DNA of 44,214 nucleotides from Paracoccaceae bacterium (GTDB taxonomy: Bacteria; Pseudomonadota; Alphaproteobacteria; Rhodobacterales; Rhodobacteraceae): the NCBI GenBank assembly GCA_020425125.1, contig JAGQRV010000008.1:64776-108989 (forward strand), read 5' to 3'. Positions 23,416 to 32,845 of this stretch are shown piece after piece (position 1 is the first letter of the stretch; every line of letters starts with the position of its first letter). Both the position numbers and the translations under genes were made by a program. The notes under the pieces were generated by a model that was not told the origin of the DNA, searched no databases, and saw only the letters and a list, made by a program, of their open reading frames with translations.

Positions 23416-24195
23416 ATGGACGCCATCTTCAAGGCCCTGAACGACCCGGCCCGGCGCGCGATCCTCGACGCCCTGCGCGAACGGGACGGCCAGACCCTGA
23501 CCGACCTCGAAGCGCGCTTCGCGATGTCGCGCTTCGGCGTGATGAAGCATCTCCGCGTGCTGGAGGACGCGGGGCTGATCACCACCCGCAAGCGCGGGCG
23601 GTTCAAGGACCACTACCTGAACGCCATCCCGCTCCAGGAGGTCATCGACCGCTGGATCGAACCCCTGATCGCAAAACCCACCGCCCGGGCCGTGATCGGC
23701 CTCAAGGCACGACTGGAAGGACGCACCATGGACCAGACCACCCTGACCGAACCCGGCACCAAACCCGGCTACGTGATGACCACCTTCATCCGCTGCTCCC
23801 GCGATGCGCTGTGGGACGCGCTGTCCAATCCCGACGCCGCGCCGCATTACCACTTCATGTCGGCCCGCAGCGAACTGAGCGGCGACACGATGACCCATTA
23901 TTTCCCCGACGGCTCGGAAATGCTGATCTGCCGGATGATCGAGGCGGAGCCGAAATCCCGCATCGTGACCACCTTCGAGCCGAAATGGCACCCCGAGGCC
24001 GGCACCTCCCGCGTGGTCTACCTGATCGAGGAAGAGGGCGCGCACTGCAAGCTGACCATCGAGCACTACGACCTCGGGCCCGAAGCGTCCGGCGTGGCGG
24101 ACGGCTGGGCGCGCTGGTCGGCCGGGCTGAAGACCTGGCTGGAAACCGGCCAGGACGCCCATTTCGCGCGCCGGCAGGCGCCCGTCGGCGCCTGA
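23416..24195 (+). CDS. ArsR-type winged helix fused to an AHSA1/SRPBCC domain
   Basis: A 259-residue fusion. Residues ~1-85 are an ArsR/SmtB winged helix (FKALNDPARRAILDALRE, FAMSRFGVMKHLRVLEDAGLI) without the classical metal-binding Cys pattern. Residues ~110-250 are an AHSA1/START-like (SRPBCC) domain (VMTTFIRCSRDALWDALSNPD, TTFEPKWHPEAG, GWARWSAGLKTWLETG). In many bacteria these occur as two adjacent genes; here they are one chain, so the hydrophobic pocket of the SRPBCC part may be the sensor. ATG 23416 starts the winged helix, and longer upstream readings are shadow. It has no SD, lies on the predicted transcription start, and carries a strong dyad upstream. It is divergent from the hydrolase operon and convergent with the methyltransferase (13-base gap). 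Confidence 0.87.
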   Translation: MDAIFKALNDPARRAILDALRERDGQTLTDLEARFAMSRFGVMKHLRVLEDAGLITTRKRGRFKDHYLNAIPLQEVIDRWIEPLIAKPTARAVIGLKARLEGRTMDQTTLTEPGTKPGYVMTTFIRCSRDALWDALSNPDAAPHYHFMSARSELSGDTMTHYFPDGSEMLICRMIEAEPKSRIVTTFEPKWHPEAGTSRVVYLIEEEGAHCKLTIEHYDLGPEASGVADGWARWSAGLKTWLETGQDAHFARRQAPVGA

Positions 24196-24208
24196 ACGCG
24201 GCCGATCC

Positions 24209-25093
24209 TCAGCCGGGATTGCGCGCGGTGATCACCCAGGACGAGGAGTTCATCCATATCCCGTCTTCGGCCTGCTCCTCCGCCGCGTACATCTCGGCCA
24301 GCGCCGCCTCGATCTCGGGGCGGCGCTGCTCCGCCAGCGCGCCGGCGACGCGGAACACCTCGCCCGCGGGACCCAGGGCCAGCTGGAAGTCGATCGCGTC
24401 GCGGACGTCGCGGCCCATGTTGATCCGCGTATCGACCCGCTCGAAGGCGATTTCGCCGTAGCCCGCCGCGCGCATCTGCGCCGTCACCTTTTCCGGATCG
24501 GCCATCGAGAACGGCCCAGGCCCGCAGGTCGCGGCGTCCTCGCCAGGCTCGGGAAGAAAGCGCAGCATCACCTCCTTGGCCTTCATCCAGGCCGGATTGT
24601 CCTCCCGCTGTCGCCAGACGATATGCGCCATCCGCCCGCCGGGCTTCAGCGCCAGCCGCATGTTGCGCAGGGCGGGCACGGTATGGGTGAAGAACATCGT
24701 GCCGAAGCGCGAGAAGACGAAATCGAACTCGCCCCTCGGCAGGGCGATCTCGGCGTCGCCGCGGCGGAATTCCAGATTGGTCAGCCCGTCGCACCGCGCA
24801 TCGGCACGGCCGAACTCCATGAAGGCATCGACGCAGTCCATGCCCAGCACATGCCCCTCCGGGCCGACCATCCGTGCCAGCTCGATCGCGGTGTCGCCGA
24901 ACCCGCAGCCAACATCGAGCGCCGCATCCCCGCGCCGGACCGGCAGCTTCGGCAGGCATGCCGCGCTGTGGCGGGACAGGCCGTCGACGAGGACATGCTT
25001 GAAACGGATGAACTTGGGACCCAGCACGTCGTTCCAGAACCGGACGAACTCGGTATCCTCCGCCATCACGGCGGCCTCGGATCGCACTGCCAT
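24209..25093 (-). CDS. Class I SAM-dependent methyltransferase (UbiE/COQ5-like)
   Basis: A 294-residue methyltransferase. It has the SAM motif ALDVGCGFGDTAIELARMVG, then GMDCVDAFMEFGRADA, the DFVFSRFGTMFF strand and LKPGGRMAHIVW. The C-terminal third is longer than UbiE and ends in a Ser/Trp-rich segment, as in small-molecule methyltransferases. The substrate is unknown. ATG 25091-25093 is preceded by GGGAGG. It is monocistronic, divergent from the CBS gene with its own likely promoter, and convergent with the ArsR-AHSA1 gene. Soluble; no signal peptide. Confidence 0.87.
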   Translation of the reverse strand: MAVRSEAAVMAEDTEFVRFWNDVLGPKFIRFKHVLVDGLSRHSAACLPKLPVRRGDAALDVGCGFGDTAIELARMVGPEGHVLGMDCVDAFMEFGRADARCDGLTNLEFRRGDAEIALPRGEFDFVFSRFGTMFFTHTVPALRNMRLALKPGGRMAHIVWRQREDNPAWMKAKEVMLRFLPEPGEDAATCGPGPFSMADPEKVTAQMRAAGYGEIAFERVDTRINMGRDVRDAIDFQLALGPAGEVFRVAGALAEQRRPEIEAALAEMYAAEEQAEDGIWMNSSSWVITARNPG

Positions 25094-25125
25094 GTTCGCC
25101 TCCCGATGGATGGTCTGTGCATTCT

Positions 25126-25154
25126 ATCACACAAACCCGCCAAGTGCCGGTCAA
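25126..25154 (-). promoter_or_regulatory. Probable sigma-70 promoter of the 24209 methyltransferase
   Basis: On the minus strand TTGACC (25154-25149), a 17-base spacer and TGTGAT (25131-25126) precede the gene by ~35 bases. Five of six and four of six bases match the consensus. Confidence 0.4.
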
Positions 25155-25196
25155 CAATGCGTTTCCTTGGACGGTAACCCGCTTGGCGCATTGCGA

Positions 25197-25226
25197 TTGT
25201 CGCCGTCGCGGCGCTTCTGCTAGGAT
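25197..25226 (+). promoter_or_regulatory. Possible promoter of the CBS-domain gene
   Basis: TTGTCG (25197-25202), an 18-base spacer and TAGGAT (25221-25226). It would give an ~85-base GC-rich leader. Matches are partial, so the call is weak. Confidence 0.35.
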
Positions 25227-25314
25227 CCCGGAACGCTGCGGCCGCGCGGCGCGGCGGCGGATGCACCGCCCCACGCCTTGTCCCCGCTCGCAGTCTGCAG
25301 AGGGAGGAAGGCAC

Positions 25315-25758
25315 ATGTTCGTCAGGGAAATCCTCGCCCAGAAGGGGCGCGAGGTGAAATCGGTGGAAGGCATCGACGCGCTCGAGGTCGCCGCGGCGGT
25401 GATGCGGACCGAGCGGGTCGGCGCGCTCGTGGTGCGCGACGAGATCGGCCGCCTCAAGGGCCTGCTCTCCGAGCAGCATGTCGTCTGGGCGATCGCCGAT
25501 TCCGGCGCCCGCGCCCTGTCCCTGCCGGTCGCGCAGGTGATGGAGACCGACGTTCTCACCTGCACGCCCGACGACACCGTGGCCCGCGTCGCGCGCCTGA
25601 TGACCGAACGCCGCGCCCGTCATGTGCCGGTCATCGCCAACGACAAGGTGACCGGCATCATCTCGATCGGCGACCTCGTGAAGGCCCGGTTCGAGGAATT
25701 CGAGCTTGAACGCGGCACGCTTCGCGACCTGGCCATGTCGCACCAGCTCGGCGGCTGA
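25315..25758 (+). CDS. Tandem CBS-domain protein
   Basis: A 147-residue protein made only of two CBS repeats (residues ~10-62: EVKSVEGIDALEVAAAVM ... GALVVRDEIGRLKGLLSEQHV; residues ~75-130: QVMETDVLTCTPDDTVARVA ... HVPVIANDKVTGIISIGDLV). Such Bateman modules bind adenine nucleotides and sense energy state; stand-alone forms may regulate partner enzymes. ATG 25315 has AGGGAGGAAG upstream. It is divergent from a methyltransferase and convergent with the amidohydrolase. The partner is not evident from neighbours. Confidence 0.9.
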   Translation: MFVREILAQKGREVKSVEGIDALEVAAAVMRTERVGALVVRDEIGRLKGLLSEQHVVWAIADSGARALSLPVAQVMETDVLTCTPDDTVARVARLMTERRARHVPVIANDKVTGIISIGDLVKARFEEFELERGTLRDLAMSHQLGG

Positions 25759-25858
25759 CCCGCCCCGACGCACCCAACCCGCCGGCAGTGCGGATGCCCG
25801 GCACCGCACCGCCACCCCGAACCGAAACACCACGAAGGTCAGGGCACGTCTGGCCGGG

Positions 25859-27592
25859 TCACGGATCGGCGCGGTAGATGGTCTCTCCGTCCTTGATCGT
25901 TTCGACCACCTCGAGCGTGTCGAGCATCTCGGGATCGATGGCGGTCGGATCGCCGGACAGGATCACCAGGTCGGCGCGCTTGCCCGGCACCAGACTGCCC
26001 TTCCGGTCCTCCTCGAAATGCTGCCATGCGGGCCAGATCGTCATTGCCTTCAGCGCCGTCGTCACGTCGACCCGCTGGTCCGGGCCGATGATGTCCCCCG
26101 ACCGCGACCGGCGCGTCACCGTCGCGTCCAGGACCCTCATGCTGTCGGGCAGGGCCACCGGCGCGTCATGATGGGTGCCGAAGGCCATGCCGCGGGCCCG
26201 CACCCAGCCGGTGGGCGAGATGTTGTCGCCATTGACCGGCCCCACCGTATGGTCGCGGTGCCAGTCGCCCCAATAGAACGTGTGCATCGGAAACAGCGAC
26301 GGGAAGATATCCAGTCTGTCGAGGCTCTCCACCTGGTCGGGGCGCATGAACTGGCCGTGGACAAGAACCGGCCGGCGATCCCCCGGTCCGTATTTGTCCT
26401 CGGCCGCGTTGACCGCGGCAACCAGCATGTCGGTGGCGCGTTCGCCATTTGCATGGGTCAGGATCTGGACGTCATTGGCGAACGCCCAGTCGACGGACTC
26501 GAGGATCTCTGGATCGGTCAACGCAGGATAGCCGGAATAGCCGGGCGGGTAGTCGCCGACCGGGTCGTAATAGGGGCGGTCGCGCCAGGCGGTGAAGCCT
26601 TGCGGCGATCCGTCGATGGTCAGCTTGGCCCCGCCGACGCGAAAATGGTCCGCGTAGTCGCGCGACGCGCTGTCCTTGATGAAGTCGCGGTCGGTCAGCA
26701 CGTCCACGTACGCCACGACATCGATGGGAAGACTGCCAGCCTCTGCCACCTGCCGGAACACCTGGACGGTGCCCGGTGTCGCGCGCCCCTCCTGACCCGT
26801 GGTGTAGCCATAGCGCGCCCACATCTCTGCCCCGGCCCGGGCGAAGACGGACAGGCTTTCGGGGCCCAATGTCGCAAAGACCCGGGGCAGCGCGCCGAAG
26901 AACGCCATCTCTTCGAGGACACCGTTGGGGGTGGTCCCGTCGGCCTCCCGGCGGATCACGCCGCCACTGGGCTCCGGCGTGTCAGCGGTCATTCCTGCCC
27001 GCTCCAGAGCAAGCGAATTCACCGCTGCGATGTGCCCGGACTGATGCACGATGATGATCGGCCTGTCGGCCGACACGGCATCCAGATCCGCGCGTGTCGG
27101 GTGACGCAGCTCGGCCAGCTGCGAATTGTCATAGCCGAAGCCCACGATCAGGTCGGCCTCCTCGACTGCCGCGGCATTGTCGGCTGCCCATTGCCGCAAC
27201 TCCTGCTGCAGTGACGCGATGTCGGTCACCGCACCGTCCGGCGGGGCGAGCAGGTTTGCCGCGAGCGCCTGCAGGCCCCCCATCATCACGTGGCCGTGGC
27301 TGTCCACGAAGCCGGGCAGCAGCGCGCGCCCGTGCAGGTCGGTCACCGTGGTTCCCTCGCCGCCGAGCCCGAGGATCTCGTCCTCGGACCCGACCGCGAG
27401 AATGAGGCCGTCCTTGACCGCAATCGCTTCGGCGACCGGAGCCGAGTCCTCCATCGTCAGGACCGGGCCGCCGACCCATATCCGGTCCGCAACGGACGCC
27501 GGCGCGTCCTGTGCCGCCACCGGCAGGGCGGAAACAAGCATCGCGGCGAGCCCGCCACCGAAGCCTGCACGAACCCCGGATTCGCATCCCAT
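25859..27592 (-). CDS. Exported YtcJ-like amidohydrolase
   Basis: A 577-residue metal-dependent amidohydrolase of the YtcJ/Amidohydro_3 group. The H-x-H metal motif is in [14 protein letters not shown], with later metal-site regions [10 protein letters not shown] and [10 protein letters not shown] Sec signal peptide (residues 1-28, ending VAAQD) places it in the periplasm. Many homologues are annotated as imidazolonepropionase-like or formamidases, but the substrate is unproven. ATG 27590-27592 is preceded by GGGGAGG. The frame stays open upstream, but that part is intergenic and contains the TCCGAY array. It is divergent from thrS with that array between them. Confidence 0.85.
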   Translation of the reverse strand: MGCESGVRAGFGGGLAAMLVSALPVAAQDAPASVADRIWVGGPVLTMEDSAPVAEAIAVKDGLILAVGSEDEILGLGGEGTTVTDLHGRALLPGFVDSHGHVMMGGLQALAANLLAPPDGAVTDIASLQQELRQWAADNAAAVEEADLIVGFGYDNSQLAELRHPTRADLDAVSADRPIIIVHQSGHIAAVNSLALERAGMTADTPEPSGGVIRREADGTTPNGVLEEMAFFGALPRVFATLGPESLSVFARAGAEMWARYGYTTGQEGRATPGTVQVFRQVAEAGSLPIDVVAYVDVLTDRDFIKDSASRDYADHFRVGGAKLTIDGSPQGFTAWRDRPYYDPVGDYPPGYSGYPALTDPEILESVDWAFANDVQILTHANGERATDMLVAAVNAAEDKYGPGDRRPVLVHGQFMRPDQVESLDRLDIFPSLFPMHTFYWGDWHRDHTVGPVNGDNISPTGWVRARGMAFGTHHDAPVALPDSMRVLDATVTRRSRSGDIIGPDQRVDVTTALKAMTIWPAWQHFEEDRKGSLVPGKRADLVILSGDPTAIDPEMLDTLEVVETIKDGETIYRADP

Positions 27593-27702
27593 CGCCGTAC
27601 CTCCCCTGCGCGCCCTGCCGGCATTCTTGCACATCGGCGGGATCGGGCAAGCGGGACGCGGCACCGAGGCTCTTCCGGACTGTCCGGCTCGACCGCACCG
27701 GG

Positions 27703-27741
27703 TCCGATGAAAGTCCGATGCAATTCCGATGCGTTTCCGAT
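27703..27741 (+). repeat. Array of four TCCGAT boxes at 11-bp period, upstream of thrS
   Basis: TCCGAT boxes start at 27703, 27714, 27725 and 27736, exactly 11 bases apart. The first ~20 bases (GGTCCGATGAAAGTCCGATG) are identical to the array at 3020-3039 upstream of cspA. The last box ends 14 bases before a perfect TTGACA (27756-27761). Orientation relative to the downstream gene is the same in both arrays. Confidence 0.78.
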
Positions 27742-27755
27742 CCCCTCCTGCCCGC

Positions 27756-27786
27756 TTGACAGCGCCGCCGACCCGCCGCACATAGC
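27756..27786 (+). promoter_or_regulatory. Probable thrS promoter
   Basis: A perfect -35 TTGACA (27756-27761) is followed at 17-19 bases by CACATAGC, a weak -10 (CATAGC, 27781-27786). The -10 is poor, which fits dependence on an activator bound at the TCCGAT array just upstream. Confidence 0.45.
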
Positions 27787-27847
27787 CGCCACAACCCTAC
27801 CCGCAACCGGGCGTTCCGTGGGCGCCAAACCGACGAGGAGGCCAGTC

Positions 27848-29878
27848 ATGGCAGACGTCACCCTCACCCTTCCCGATGGCTCTCAGCGGTCCTACGCATC
27901 TGGGGTGACCGCCGCCGATGTCGCCGCCGACATTTCCAAGTCCTTGGCAAAGCAGGCGATTTCCGCGCAGGTCGATGGCGCGCACTGGGACCTGCAATGG
28001 CCGATCACCGCCGACGCGCCGATCGCCATCAACACCATGAAGGATGACGGCCCGGCGCTGGAACTGATCCGCCACGACCTCGCCCATATCATGGCCCGCG
28101 CGGTGCAGGAGCTTTATCCGGGCGTCAGGGTCACGATCGGCCCGGTGATCGAGAACGGCTGGTACTACGACTTCGACCGCGCCGAGCCTTTCACCCCGGA
28201 AGATCTTGGTCTCATTGAGAAAAAGATGCGCGACATCATCGCGGCCCGGGATCCCGTGCGCACGGAGGTCTGGGACCGCGCCCGCGCGGTGGCCCATTAC
28301 GAGGCCACCGGCGAGCCCTACAAGGTCGAGCTGGTCGGCATGATCCCCGAAGGACAGCCGATCCGCATGTACTGGCACGGCGGCTGGCAGGATCTCTGCC
28401 GCGGCCCGCACCTCCAGCATACGGGTCAGGTCCCGGCGGATGCCTTCAAGCTGATGTCGGTGGCCGGCGCCTACTGGCGCGGCGACTCGAACAGGCCCAT
28501 GCTCCAGCGGATCTACGGCGTCGCCTTCAAGACTCGCGACGAGTTGAAGAAATACCTGCACTTCCTTGAAGAAGCAGAAAAAAGGGATCATCGCCGGCTC
28601 GGCCGCGAGATGGGGCTCTACCATTTCCAGCCCGAGGCCCAGGGGTCCGTCTTCTGGCATCCCAACGGCTATCTGGTCTGGCGCCAGCTCGAGGCCTATA
28701 TCCGCCGCCGCCTCGACGAGACCGGCTATGTCGAGGTGAAGACGCCGCAGCTCCTCGACTCGAAGCTCTGGCGCGCCTCGGGGCACTGGGGCAAGTTCCG
28801 CGAGAACATGTTCGTCGTCCCTGACGAGATTCCGTCGACCGACGACGAGGACGCGGATCCGGTCCTGTCGGGCAAGGCAGATCTGCTGGCGCTCAAGCCG
28901 ATGAACTGCCCGGCTCATGTCCAGATCTTCAAGCAGGGCACCAAGTCCTACCGCGACCTGCCGCTGCGGATGGCGGAGTTCGGCTGCTGCCACCGCAACG
29001 AAGCCCATGGTGCGCTGCATGGGCTGATGCGGGTGCGGCAGATGACCCAGGACGACGCCCACATCTTCTGCCGCGAAGATCAGGTCGCCAGCGAGACCAA
29101 GCGCTTTCTCGACCTGTTCTCCACGGTCTACGGGCACATGGGCCTGACCGATATCGCCTACAAGCTGGCGACACGCCCCGAATTGCGCGCCGGTGACGAT
29201 GCGACCTGGGACCGGGCCGAGGCCGCCCTGGCCGAAGCACTGACCGCAGCCGGAATCGACTTCGACATCGCGGAAGGCGAAGGCGCCTTCTATGGGCCGA
29301 AGCTCGAGTTTCACCTGACCGATGCGATCGGGCGGACCTGGCAGGCAGGCACCTTCCAGCTCGACTATGTGCTGCCCGAGCGGCTTGACGCGACCTATGT
29401 CGGGACCGACGGCGAAAAGCACCGCCCGGTCATGCTGCACCGCGCCGTCTTCGGCACCTTCGAGCGCTTCATCGGTCTGCTGATCGAACACTATGCCGGT
29501 CGGCTGCCATTCTGGCTGGCGCCCCGGCAGGTCGTCGTTGCCTCCATCGTGTCGGATGCCGATGCCTATGTGACCGAGGTGACGGAGGCGCTGAATGCGG
29601 CGGGCGTCCGGGCAGAGGCCGATACGCGCAACGAGAAGATCAACTACAAGATCCGCGAACATTCCGTCAGCAAGGTCCCGGTCATCCTGGCCTGCGGCGC
29701 CCGCGAGGTGACGGAGCGCACCGTCACGCTGCGCCGCCTTGGCGACACCCGGACCGCGGCCCTGCCGCACGACGACGTGGTCGCGTTGCTCGCCCGCGAA
29801 GCCCTGCCCCCCGATCTGGGTGGTCCGTCCGCAGCCCCGGCTTCGGCCGTGAACGAACAGCAGCCACTCGACGCGTGA
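27848..29878 (+). CDS. thrS: Threonyl-tRNA synthetase
   Basis: A 676-residue class II aminoacyl-tRNA synthetase charging tRNA-Thr. It contains an N-terminal TGS domain ([19 protein letters not shown]), the editing domain with H-x3-H ([17 protein letters not shown]), the catalytic core ([44 protein letters not shown]) and a C-terminal anticodon-binding domain. It is slightly longer than the usual ~640-650 because of a ~25-residue Pro/Ala-rich tail. ATG 27848 follows GAGGAGG. No T-box is seen, as expected in Proteobacteria. Upstream lie a TTGACA and a phased TCCGAT array. It is convergent with the ArsC-like gene. Confidence 0.97.
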   Translation: MADVTLTLPDGSQRSYASGVTAADVAADISKSLAKQAISAQVDGAHWDLQWPITADAPIAINTMKDDGPALELIRHDLAHIMARAVQELYPGVRVTIGPVIENGWYYDFDRAEPFTPEDLGLIEKKMRDIIAARDPVRTEVWDRARAVAHYEATGEPYKVELVGMIPEGQPIRMYWHGGWQDLCRGPHLQHTGQVPADAFKLMSVAGAYWRGDSNRPMLQRIYGVAFKTRDELKKYLHFLEEAEKRDHRRLGREMGLYHFQPEAQGSVFWHPNGYLVWRQLEAYIRRRLDETGYVEVKTPQLLDSKLWRASGHWGKFRENMFVVPDEIPSTDDEDADPVLSGKADLLALKPMNCPAHVQIFKQGTKSYRDLPLRMAEFGCCHRNEAHGALHGLMRVRQMTQDDAHIFCREDQVASETKRFLDLFSTVYGHMGLTDIAYKLATRPELRAGDDATWDRAEAALAEALTAAGIDFDIAEGEGAFYGPKLEFHLTDAIGRTWQAGTFQLDYVLPERLDATYVGTDGEKHRPVMLHRAVFGTFERFIGLLIEHYAGRLPFWLAPRQVVVASIVSDADAYVTEVTEALNAAGVRAEADTRNEKINYKIREHSVSKVPVILACGAREVTERTVTLRRLGDTRTAALPHDDVVALLAREALPPDLGGPSAAPASAVNEQQPLDA

Positions 29879-29886
29879 CGGGAGGT

Positions 29887-29903
29887 CCCCGGCCCTGCCG
29901 GGG
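29887..29903. terminator. Hairpin between convergent thrS and ArsC-like gene
   Basis: CCCCGGC (29887-29893), loop CCT, GCCGGGG (29897-29903). A perfect 7-bp GC stem sits 9 bases after thrS and 4 bases before the end of the ArsC-like gene. No T-tract is present, so efficiency is uncertain. Confidence 0.4.
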
Positions 29904-29906
29904 AAG

Positions 29907-30293
29907 TCAGCCGAGGCCGAGCGCCGCCATTGCCTCCCGGTCCCAGCCGAGATGGCGCCGCGTGCCTCGGATCAGCAGCGGCCGTTTCATCAGGGTCGGA
30001 TGCGTCAGCAGCAGGTCGAGCGGAGACGCCTCCCGTTCGGCCGGCGCGAGTCCCCGCCAGGTCGTCGACCGCCGGTTCACCAGCGCCTCGCCGAAACCGT
30101 GCAGCCAGTCTTCCAGCTCGTCGCGACGCGGCGGGTCGGCCCGCACGTCCCGGAAAATCACGGTCGCACCCGCCGTTTCCAGTGCCGTCCGTGCCTTACG
30201 GCAGGTGTCGCAGGTCTTCAGTCCGATCAAGTTGACGGCATCCACCAGCGCGATCTCCCGATTCTTCCGGCCCGGCAGCGTTTCCGCCACCAC
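29907..30293 (-). CDS. ArsC/Spx/YffB-family thioredoxin-fold protein
   Basis: About 128 residues. The active-site segment GLKTCDTCRKARTALE has cysteines near 28 and 31, and the family tail THPTLMKRPLLIRG is present. This is the YffB branch of the ArsC family, usually a glutathione-dependent thiol reductase of unknown substrate; true arsenate reduction should not be assumed. The conserved domain begins ~20 residues in. The GTG at 30293 (AAGG upstream) and the GTG in front of DAVNLIG are both possible starts. It is convergent with thrS and divergent from the second cold-shock gene (151 bases). Confidence 0.82.
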   Translation of the reverse strand: MVAETLPGRKNREIALVDAVNLIGLKTCDTCRKARTALETAGATVIFRDVRADPPRRDELEDWLHGFGEALVNRRSTTWRGLAPAEREASPLDLLLTHPTLMKRPLLIRGTRRHLGWDREAMAALGLG

Positions 30294-30444
30294 CAGCCTT
30301 GTCTTTTTTCCGTTTCATGCTTGTTCTAGAAGCGTCTTCAGAAGATGCCAGCGCTAAACGGGTTTGCGGTGGCAGTCTCACGGAAGCGGACTAGAGGAAG
30401 GACGTCCGGAAAGGTTGTCCGGGCGCAAGACAAGGAGAGACGGG

Positions 30445-30654
30445 ATGCCTACCGGCACCGTGAAGTGGTTCAACGCAACCAAGGGCTACGGCTTCATTGC
30501 GCCCGACGACGGCGGCAAGGACGTATTCGTGCACATCTCGGCGGTCGAACGCGCCGGCATGACCGGGCTGGCCGACAACCAGAAGGTTTCATACGAGTTG
30601 CGGGAGGGACGCGACGGGCGGTCATCGGCGACCGACCTCAAGACAATCGGCTGA
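30445..30654 (+). CDS. Cold-shock protein (CspA family), copy 2
   Basis: A 69-residue cold-shock domain with KGYGFIAP and VFVHIS nucleic-acid-binding motifs. It is nearly identical to the copy at 3224-3430 up to the DNQKVS segment, then diverges at the C-terminus. ATG 30445 is preceded by AAGGAGA. The ~150-base upstream region has no TCCGAY array, so the two paralogues are likely regulated differently. A GC-rich, T-poor inverted sequence follows the stop. It is convergent with thyX. Confidence 0.95.
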   Translation: MPTGTVKWFNATKGYGFIAPDDGGKDVFVHISAVERAGMTGLADNQKVSYELREGRDGRSSATDLKTIG

Positions 30655-30748
30655 TCTTCCCCGGCGCCTGCTTCCCGCCGGCGCCCCAATTGCCTGCGAT
30701 ACTTCCGATTGCGGTTCGGCCGGGCCCGGAGGGCGGCCGCCCGCGGCG

Positions 30749-31666
30749 TCAGGACTCGTCGCGTCCGAGGACACGGGCGAATTCCCGCCACTCGCCCTTC
30801 GACATGCCGGAGTTTTCCTGGCTGACCTCCTCGCCGGCAAGCATGCGTCGGACAGCCTCCAGCGCCTTCGCCGACAGCGTGGCGCCGCCAAGGCGATAAT
30901 CCTCGAATGCGCGCCAGGCAGCCGGCACCCAATCGGCCACGATCCGGCAGATCGTTTCGGCATAGACCCTGATCTCGTACTGCGCATGCGCATCGGCCCG
31001 CAAGCGCAGGAAATGAAAGAGATTGTGGAGGTCGACCTTCCAGTACCACTGGGTGTAGATGTTGGCCGGCAGGTTCATCCGCGCCAGTTCCCGCGCCAGG
31101 CCCTGCTGGCCGTCCTGGTTCAGCATCGCCTCGTAGTGATCGTAGGCCCGTGTCGAATCCGACTTCAGGATTTCAAGCACCCGGGCGGCCTCGTCCCCTT
31201 CCAGAACCGCGCCGCGGCCCTGGTTGTTGACCGTGGATTGCGCCGCCAGATGTTCGGGCGCCGGAATGTAGAATTCGCGGTCGAGGATCGAGTAACGCGC
31301 GGAGTATTCGTTCACGTTGGCGGTCCGGTGGCGGATCCATTGGCGGGCGACGAAGACCGGCAGCTTCACGTGCAGCTTGATCTCGCACATCTCGAACGGG
31401 GTCGAGTGCCAATGACGCATCAGGTAACGGATCAGGCCTTCGTCGTCCCGCGAATGCCGGGTGCCCGCGCCATAGCTGACCCGCGCCGCCTGCACGATCG
31501 CGGCATCGTCGCCCATGTAGTCGACGACACGGACGAAACCATGGTCGAGAACCGGATTTGCGCGGTAGAGATGCGCCTCCATTCCCTCGCTCACTGCGCG
31601 CAGCGTGGGCTGCGGCCGCGCGCGCAGCGCGTCAATCTCGTCTTGCTGGTCCTGGGAAATCGGCAT
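30749..31666 (-). CDS. thyX: FAD-dependent thymidylate synthase ThyX
   Basis: A 305-residue flavin-dependent thymidylate synthase that converts dUMP to dTMP using methylene-tetrahydrofolate and NADPH. The diagnostic RHR-x7-S motif is at 112-126 ([15 protein letters not shown]). Other ThyX regions are visible ([34 protein letters not shown] with the substrate-activating Arg). ATG 31664-31666. The length with a ~30-residue N-terminal and C-terminal extension is usual in alphaproteobacteria. No thyA is in the window. It is divergent from glyoxalase I (~170 bases). Confidence 0.96.
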   Translation of the reverse strand: MPISQDQQDEIDALRARPQPTLRAVSEGMEAHLYRANPVLDHGFVRVVDYMGDDAAIVQAARVSYGAGTRHSRDDEGLIRYLMRHWHSTPFEMCEIKLHVKLPVFVARQWIRHRTANVNEYSARYSILDREFYIPAPEHLAAQSTVNNQGRGAVLEGDEAARVLEILKSDSTRAYDHYEAMLNQDGQQGLARELARMNLPANIYTQWYWKVDLHNLFHFLRLRADAHAQYEIRVYAETICRIVADWVPAAWRAFEDYRLGGATLSAKALEAVRRMLAGEEVSQENSGMSKGEWREFARVLGRDES

Positions 31667-31839
31667 GGCAGCTGGTCTTCCGGTCTGTGAGTCTTTGAGA
31701 AACCATATCTTGCCCGCTCATGATCGCCAACAACCAGATATCGAAACGCCGCACTCCATGCGGGCAAATCTCCGCGGAAATCATTTGCCCATTCTCCTGC
31801 GCCCCATATGTCTGGGCCAAATACAACACGGAGGTCACG

Positions 31840-32268
31840 ATGAAGGTCAAATACCTGCACACCATGGTTCGGGTCGCCGATCTGGAGAAGTCCATGGCGT
31901 TCTACAGGCTGCTCGGACTCGAGGAGACGCGGCGCGTGGACAACGAGTCCGGACGCTTCACGCTGGTTTTCATGGCCCCGCCGGGACAGCCGGAATGCCC
32001 GGTCGAGTTGACCTACAACTGGGACGGCGACGATGGCCTGCCGTCCGACAGCCGCCATTTCGGTCACCTCGCCTATGGCGTCGAGAATATCTACGAGATG
32101 TGCCAGTCCCTGCAGGACAACGGCGTGACGATCAACCGCCCGCCGCGCGACGGTCGCATGGCGTTCGTCCGGTCGCCGGACAACATTTCGGTCGAGTTGC
32201 TGCAGATCGGGGATGCGCTGCCGAAGAAGGAGCCTTGGGCGAGCATGGAAAGCACCGGCCACTGGTAG
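31840..32268 (+). CDS. gloA: Lactoylglutathione lyase (glyoxalase I)
   Basis: A 142-residue vicinal-oxygen-chelate enzyme that isomerises the methylglyoxal-glutathione hemithioacetal to S-lactoylglutathione. The four metal ligands are in place: H7 (YLHTMVRV), E56 (CPVELTYNW), H76 (FGHLAYGV) and E119 (ISVELLQIG). The start MKVKYLHTMVRVADLEKS is typical. ATG 31840 with ACGGAGGT upstream is preferred over the longer frame. Cytoplasmic. It is convergent with the MarR gene, with a strong hairpin between them. Confidence 0.95.
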   Translation: MKVKYLHTMVRVADLEKSMAFYRLLGLEETRRVDNESGRFTLVFMAPPGQPECPVELTYNWDGDDGLPSDSRHFGHLAYGVENIYEMCQSLQDNGVTINRPPRDGRMAFVRSPDNISVELLQIGDALPKKEPWASMESTGHW

Positions 32269-32286
32269 GGCGCTCGGCTTCCGGTC

Positions 32287-32311
32287 GACGCTGGCCGTTC
32301 TGGCCGGCGTC
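32287..32311. terminator. Hairpin between convergent gloA and MarR genes
   Basis: GACGCTGGCC (32287-32296) and GGCCGGCGTC (32302-32311) form a 10-bp stem with one G-T pair and a GTTCT loop. No T-tract follows on either strand. A second smaller stem (GGGCC/GGCCC) lies at 32321-32335. Confidence 0.42.
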
Positions 32312-32347
32312 GCAGCACACGGGCCTGCCCGGCCCGGATGCCACAGG

Positions 32348-32845
32348 TCAGTAGATGTAGCGGATCTGGTCGGTCCAGTAGCGCTCCACGCGGCGCAGCG
32401 CGGTATTGATGTCCTGGATCCCCGACGCACCAAGCACGCCGCGGCTTTCCAGCCCGTCTGCATGGCGGGCGAAGAGCGCGGACATGACTTCGCGGATTTC
32501 CCGGCCGCGTTCGGTCAGCTTCACCCGCACCGACCGGCGGTCGACCTGGCAGCGCTGATGATCCATGAAGCCCATCTCGACGAGCTTCTTCAGATTGTAG
32601 GACACGTTCGAGCCCTGATAGTAGCCGCGTGTCTTCAGCTCTCCGGCAGTCACTTCGTTGTCGCCGATATTGAACAGAAGAAGCGCCTGAACCGGGTTGA
32701 TCTCGATGATGCCGACGCGTTCGAATTCGTCCTTGATCACGTCAAGCAGCAAGCGGTGCAGACGCTCGACCAGCGCCAGCGCCTCGAGGTAGCCGGTCAT
32801 CAACGTATCGCCGGACCCGTCCGGCAGTTTTGGGTGGACACTCAT
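32348..32845 (-). CDS. MarR-family winged-helix regulator (LdtR-like)
   Basis: A 165-residue winged-helix protein. The recognition region (EINPVQALLLFNIGDNEVTA, GYYQGSNVSYNLKKLVEMGF, VDRRSVRVKLTERGREI) matches the alphaproteobacterial group that includes LdtR, a regulator of L,D-transpeptidase and stress genes in Rhizobiales. The name is offered as a likeness only, because no L,D-transpeptidase gene is nearby. ATG 32843-32845 has GGAG 7 bases upstream. It lies 80 bases after sdhE on the same strand and could be co-transcribed with it. Confidence 0.83.
   Translation of the reverse strand: MSVHPKLPDGSGDTLMTGYLEALALVERLHRLLLDVIKDEFERVGIIEINPVQALLLFNIGDNEVTAGELKTRGYYQGSNVSYNLKKLVEMGFMDHQRCQVDRRSVRVKLTERGREIREVMSALFARHADGLESRGVLGASGIQDINTALRRVERYWTDQIRYIY

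Noticed and set aside
29907-30293. Arsenate reductase function for the ArsC-like gene
   Set aside because: Only the family fold and CxxC are visible. The sequence fits the YffB branch and no ars genes are adjacent.
30660-30690. GGCGCC-containing inverted sequence after cold-shock copy 2 as a terminator
   Set aside because: The arms are short self-palindromes with no T-tract, so the evidence is too weak to call.
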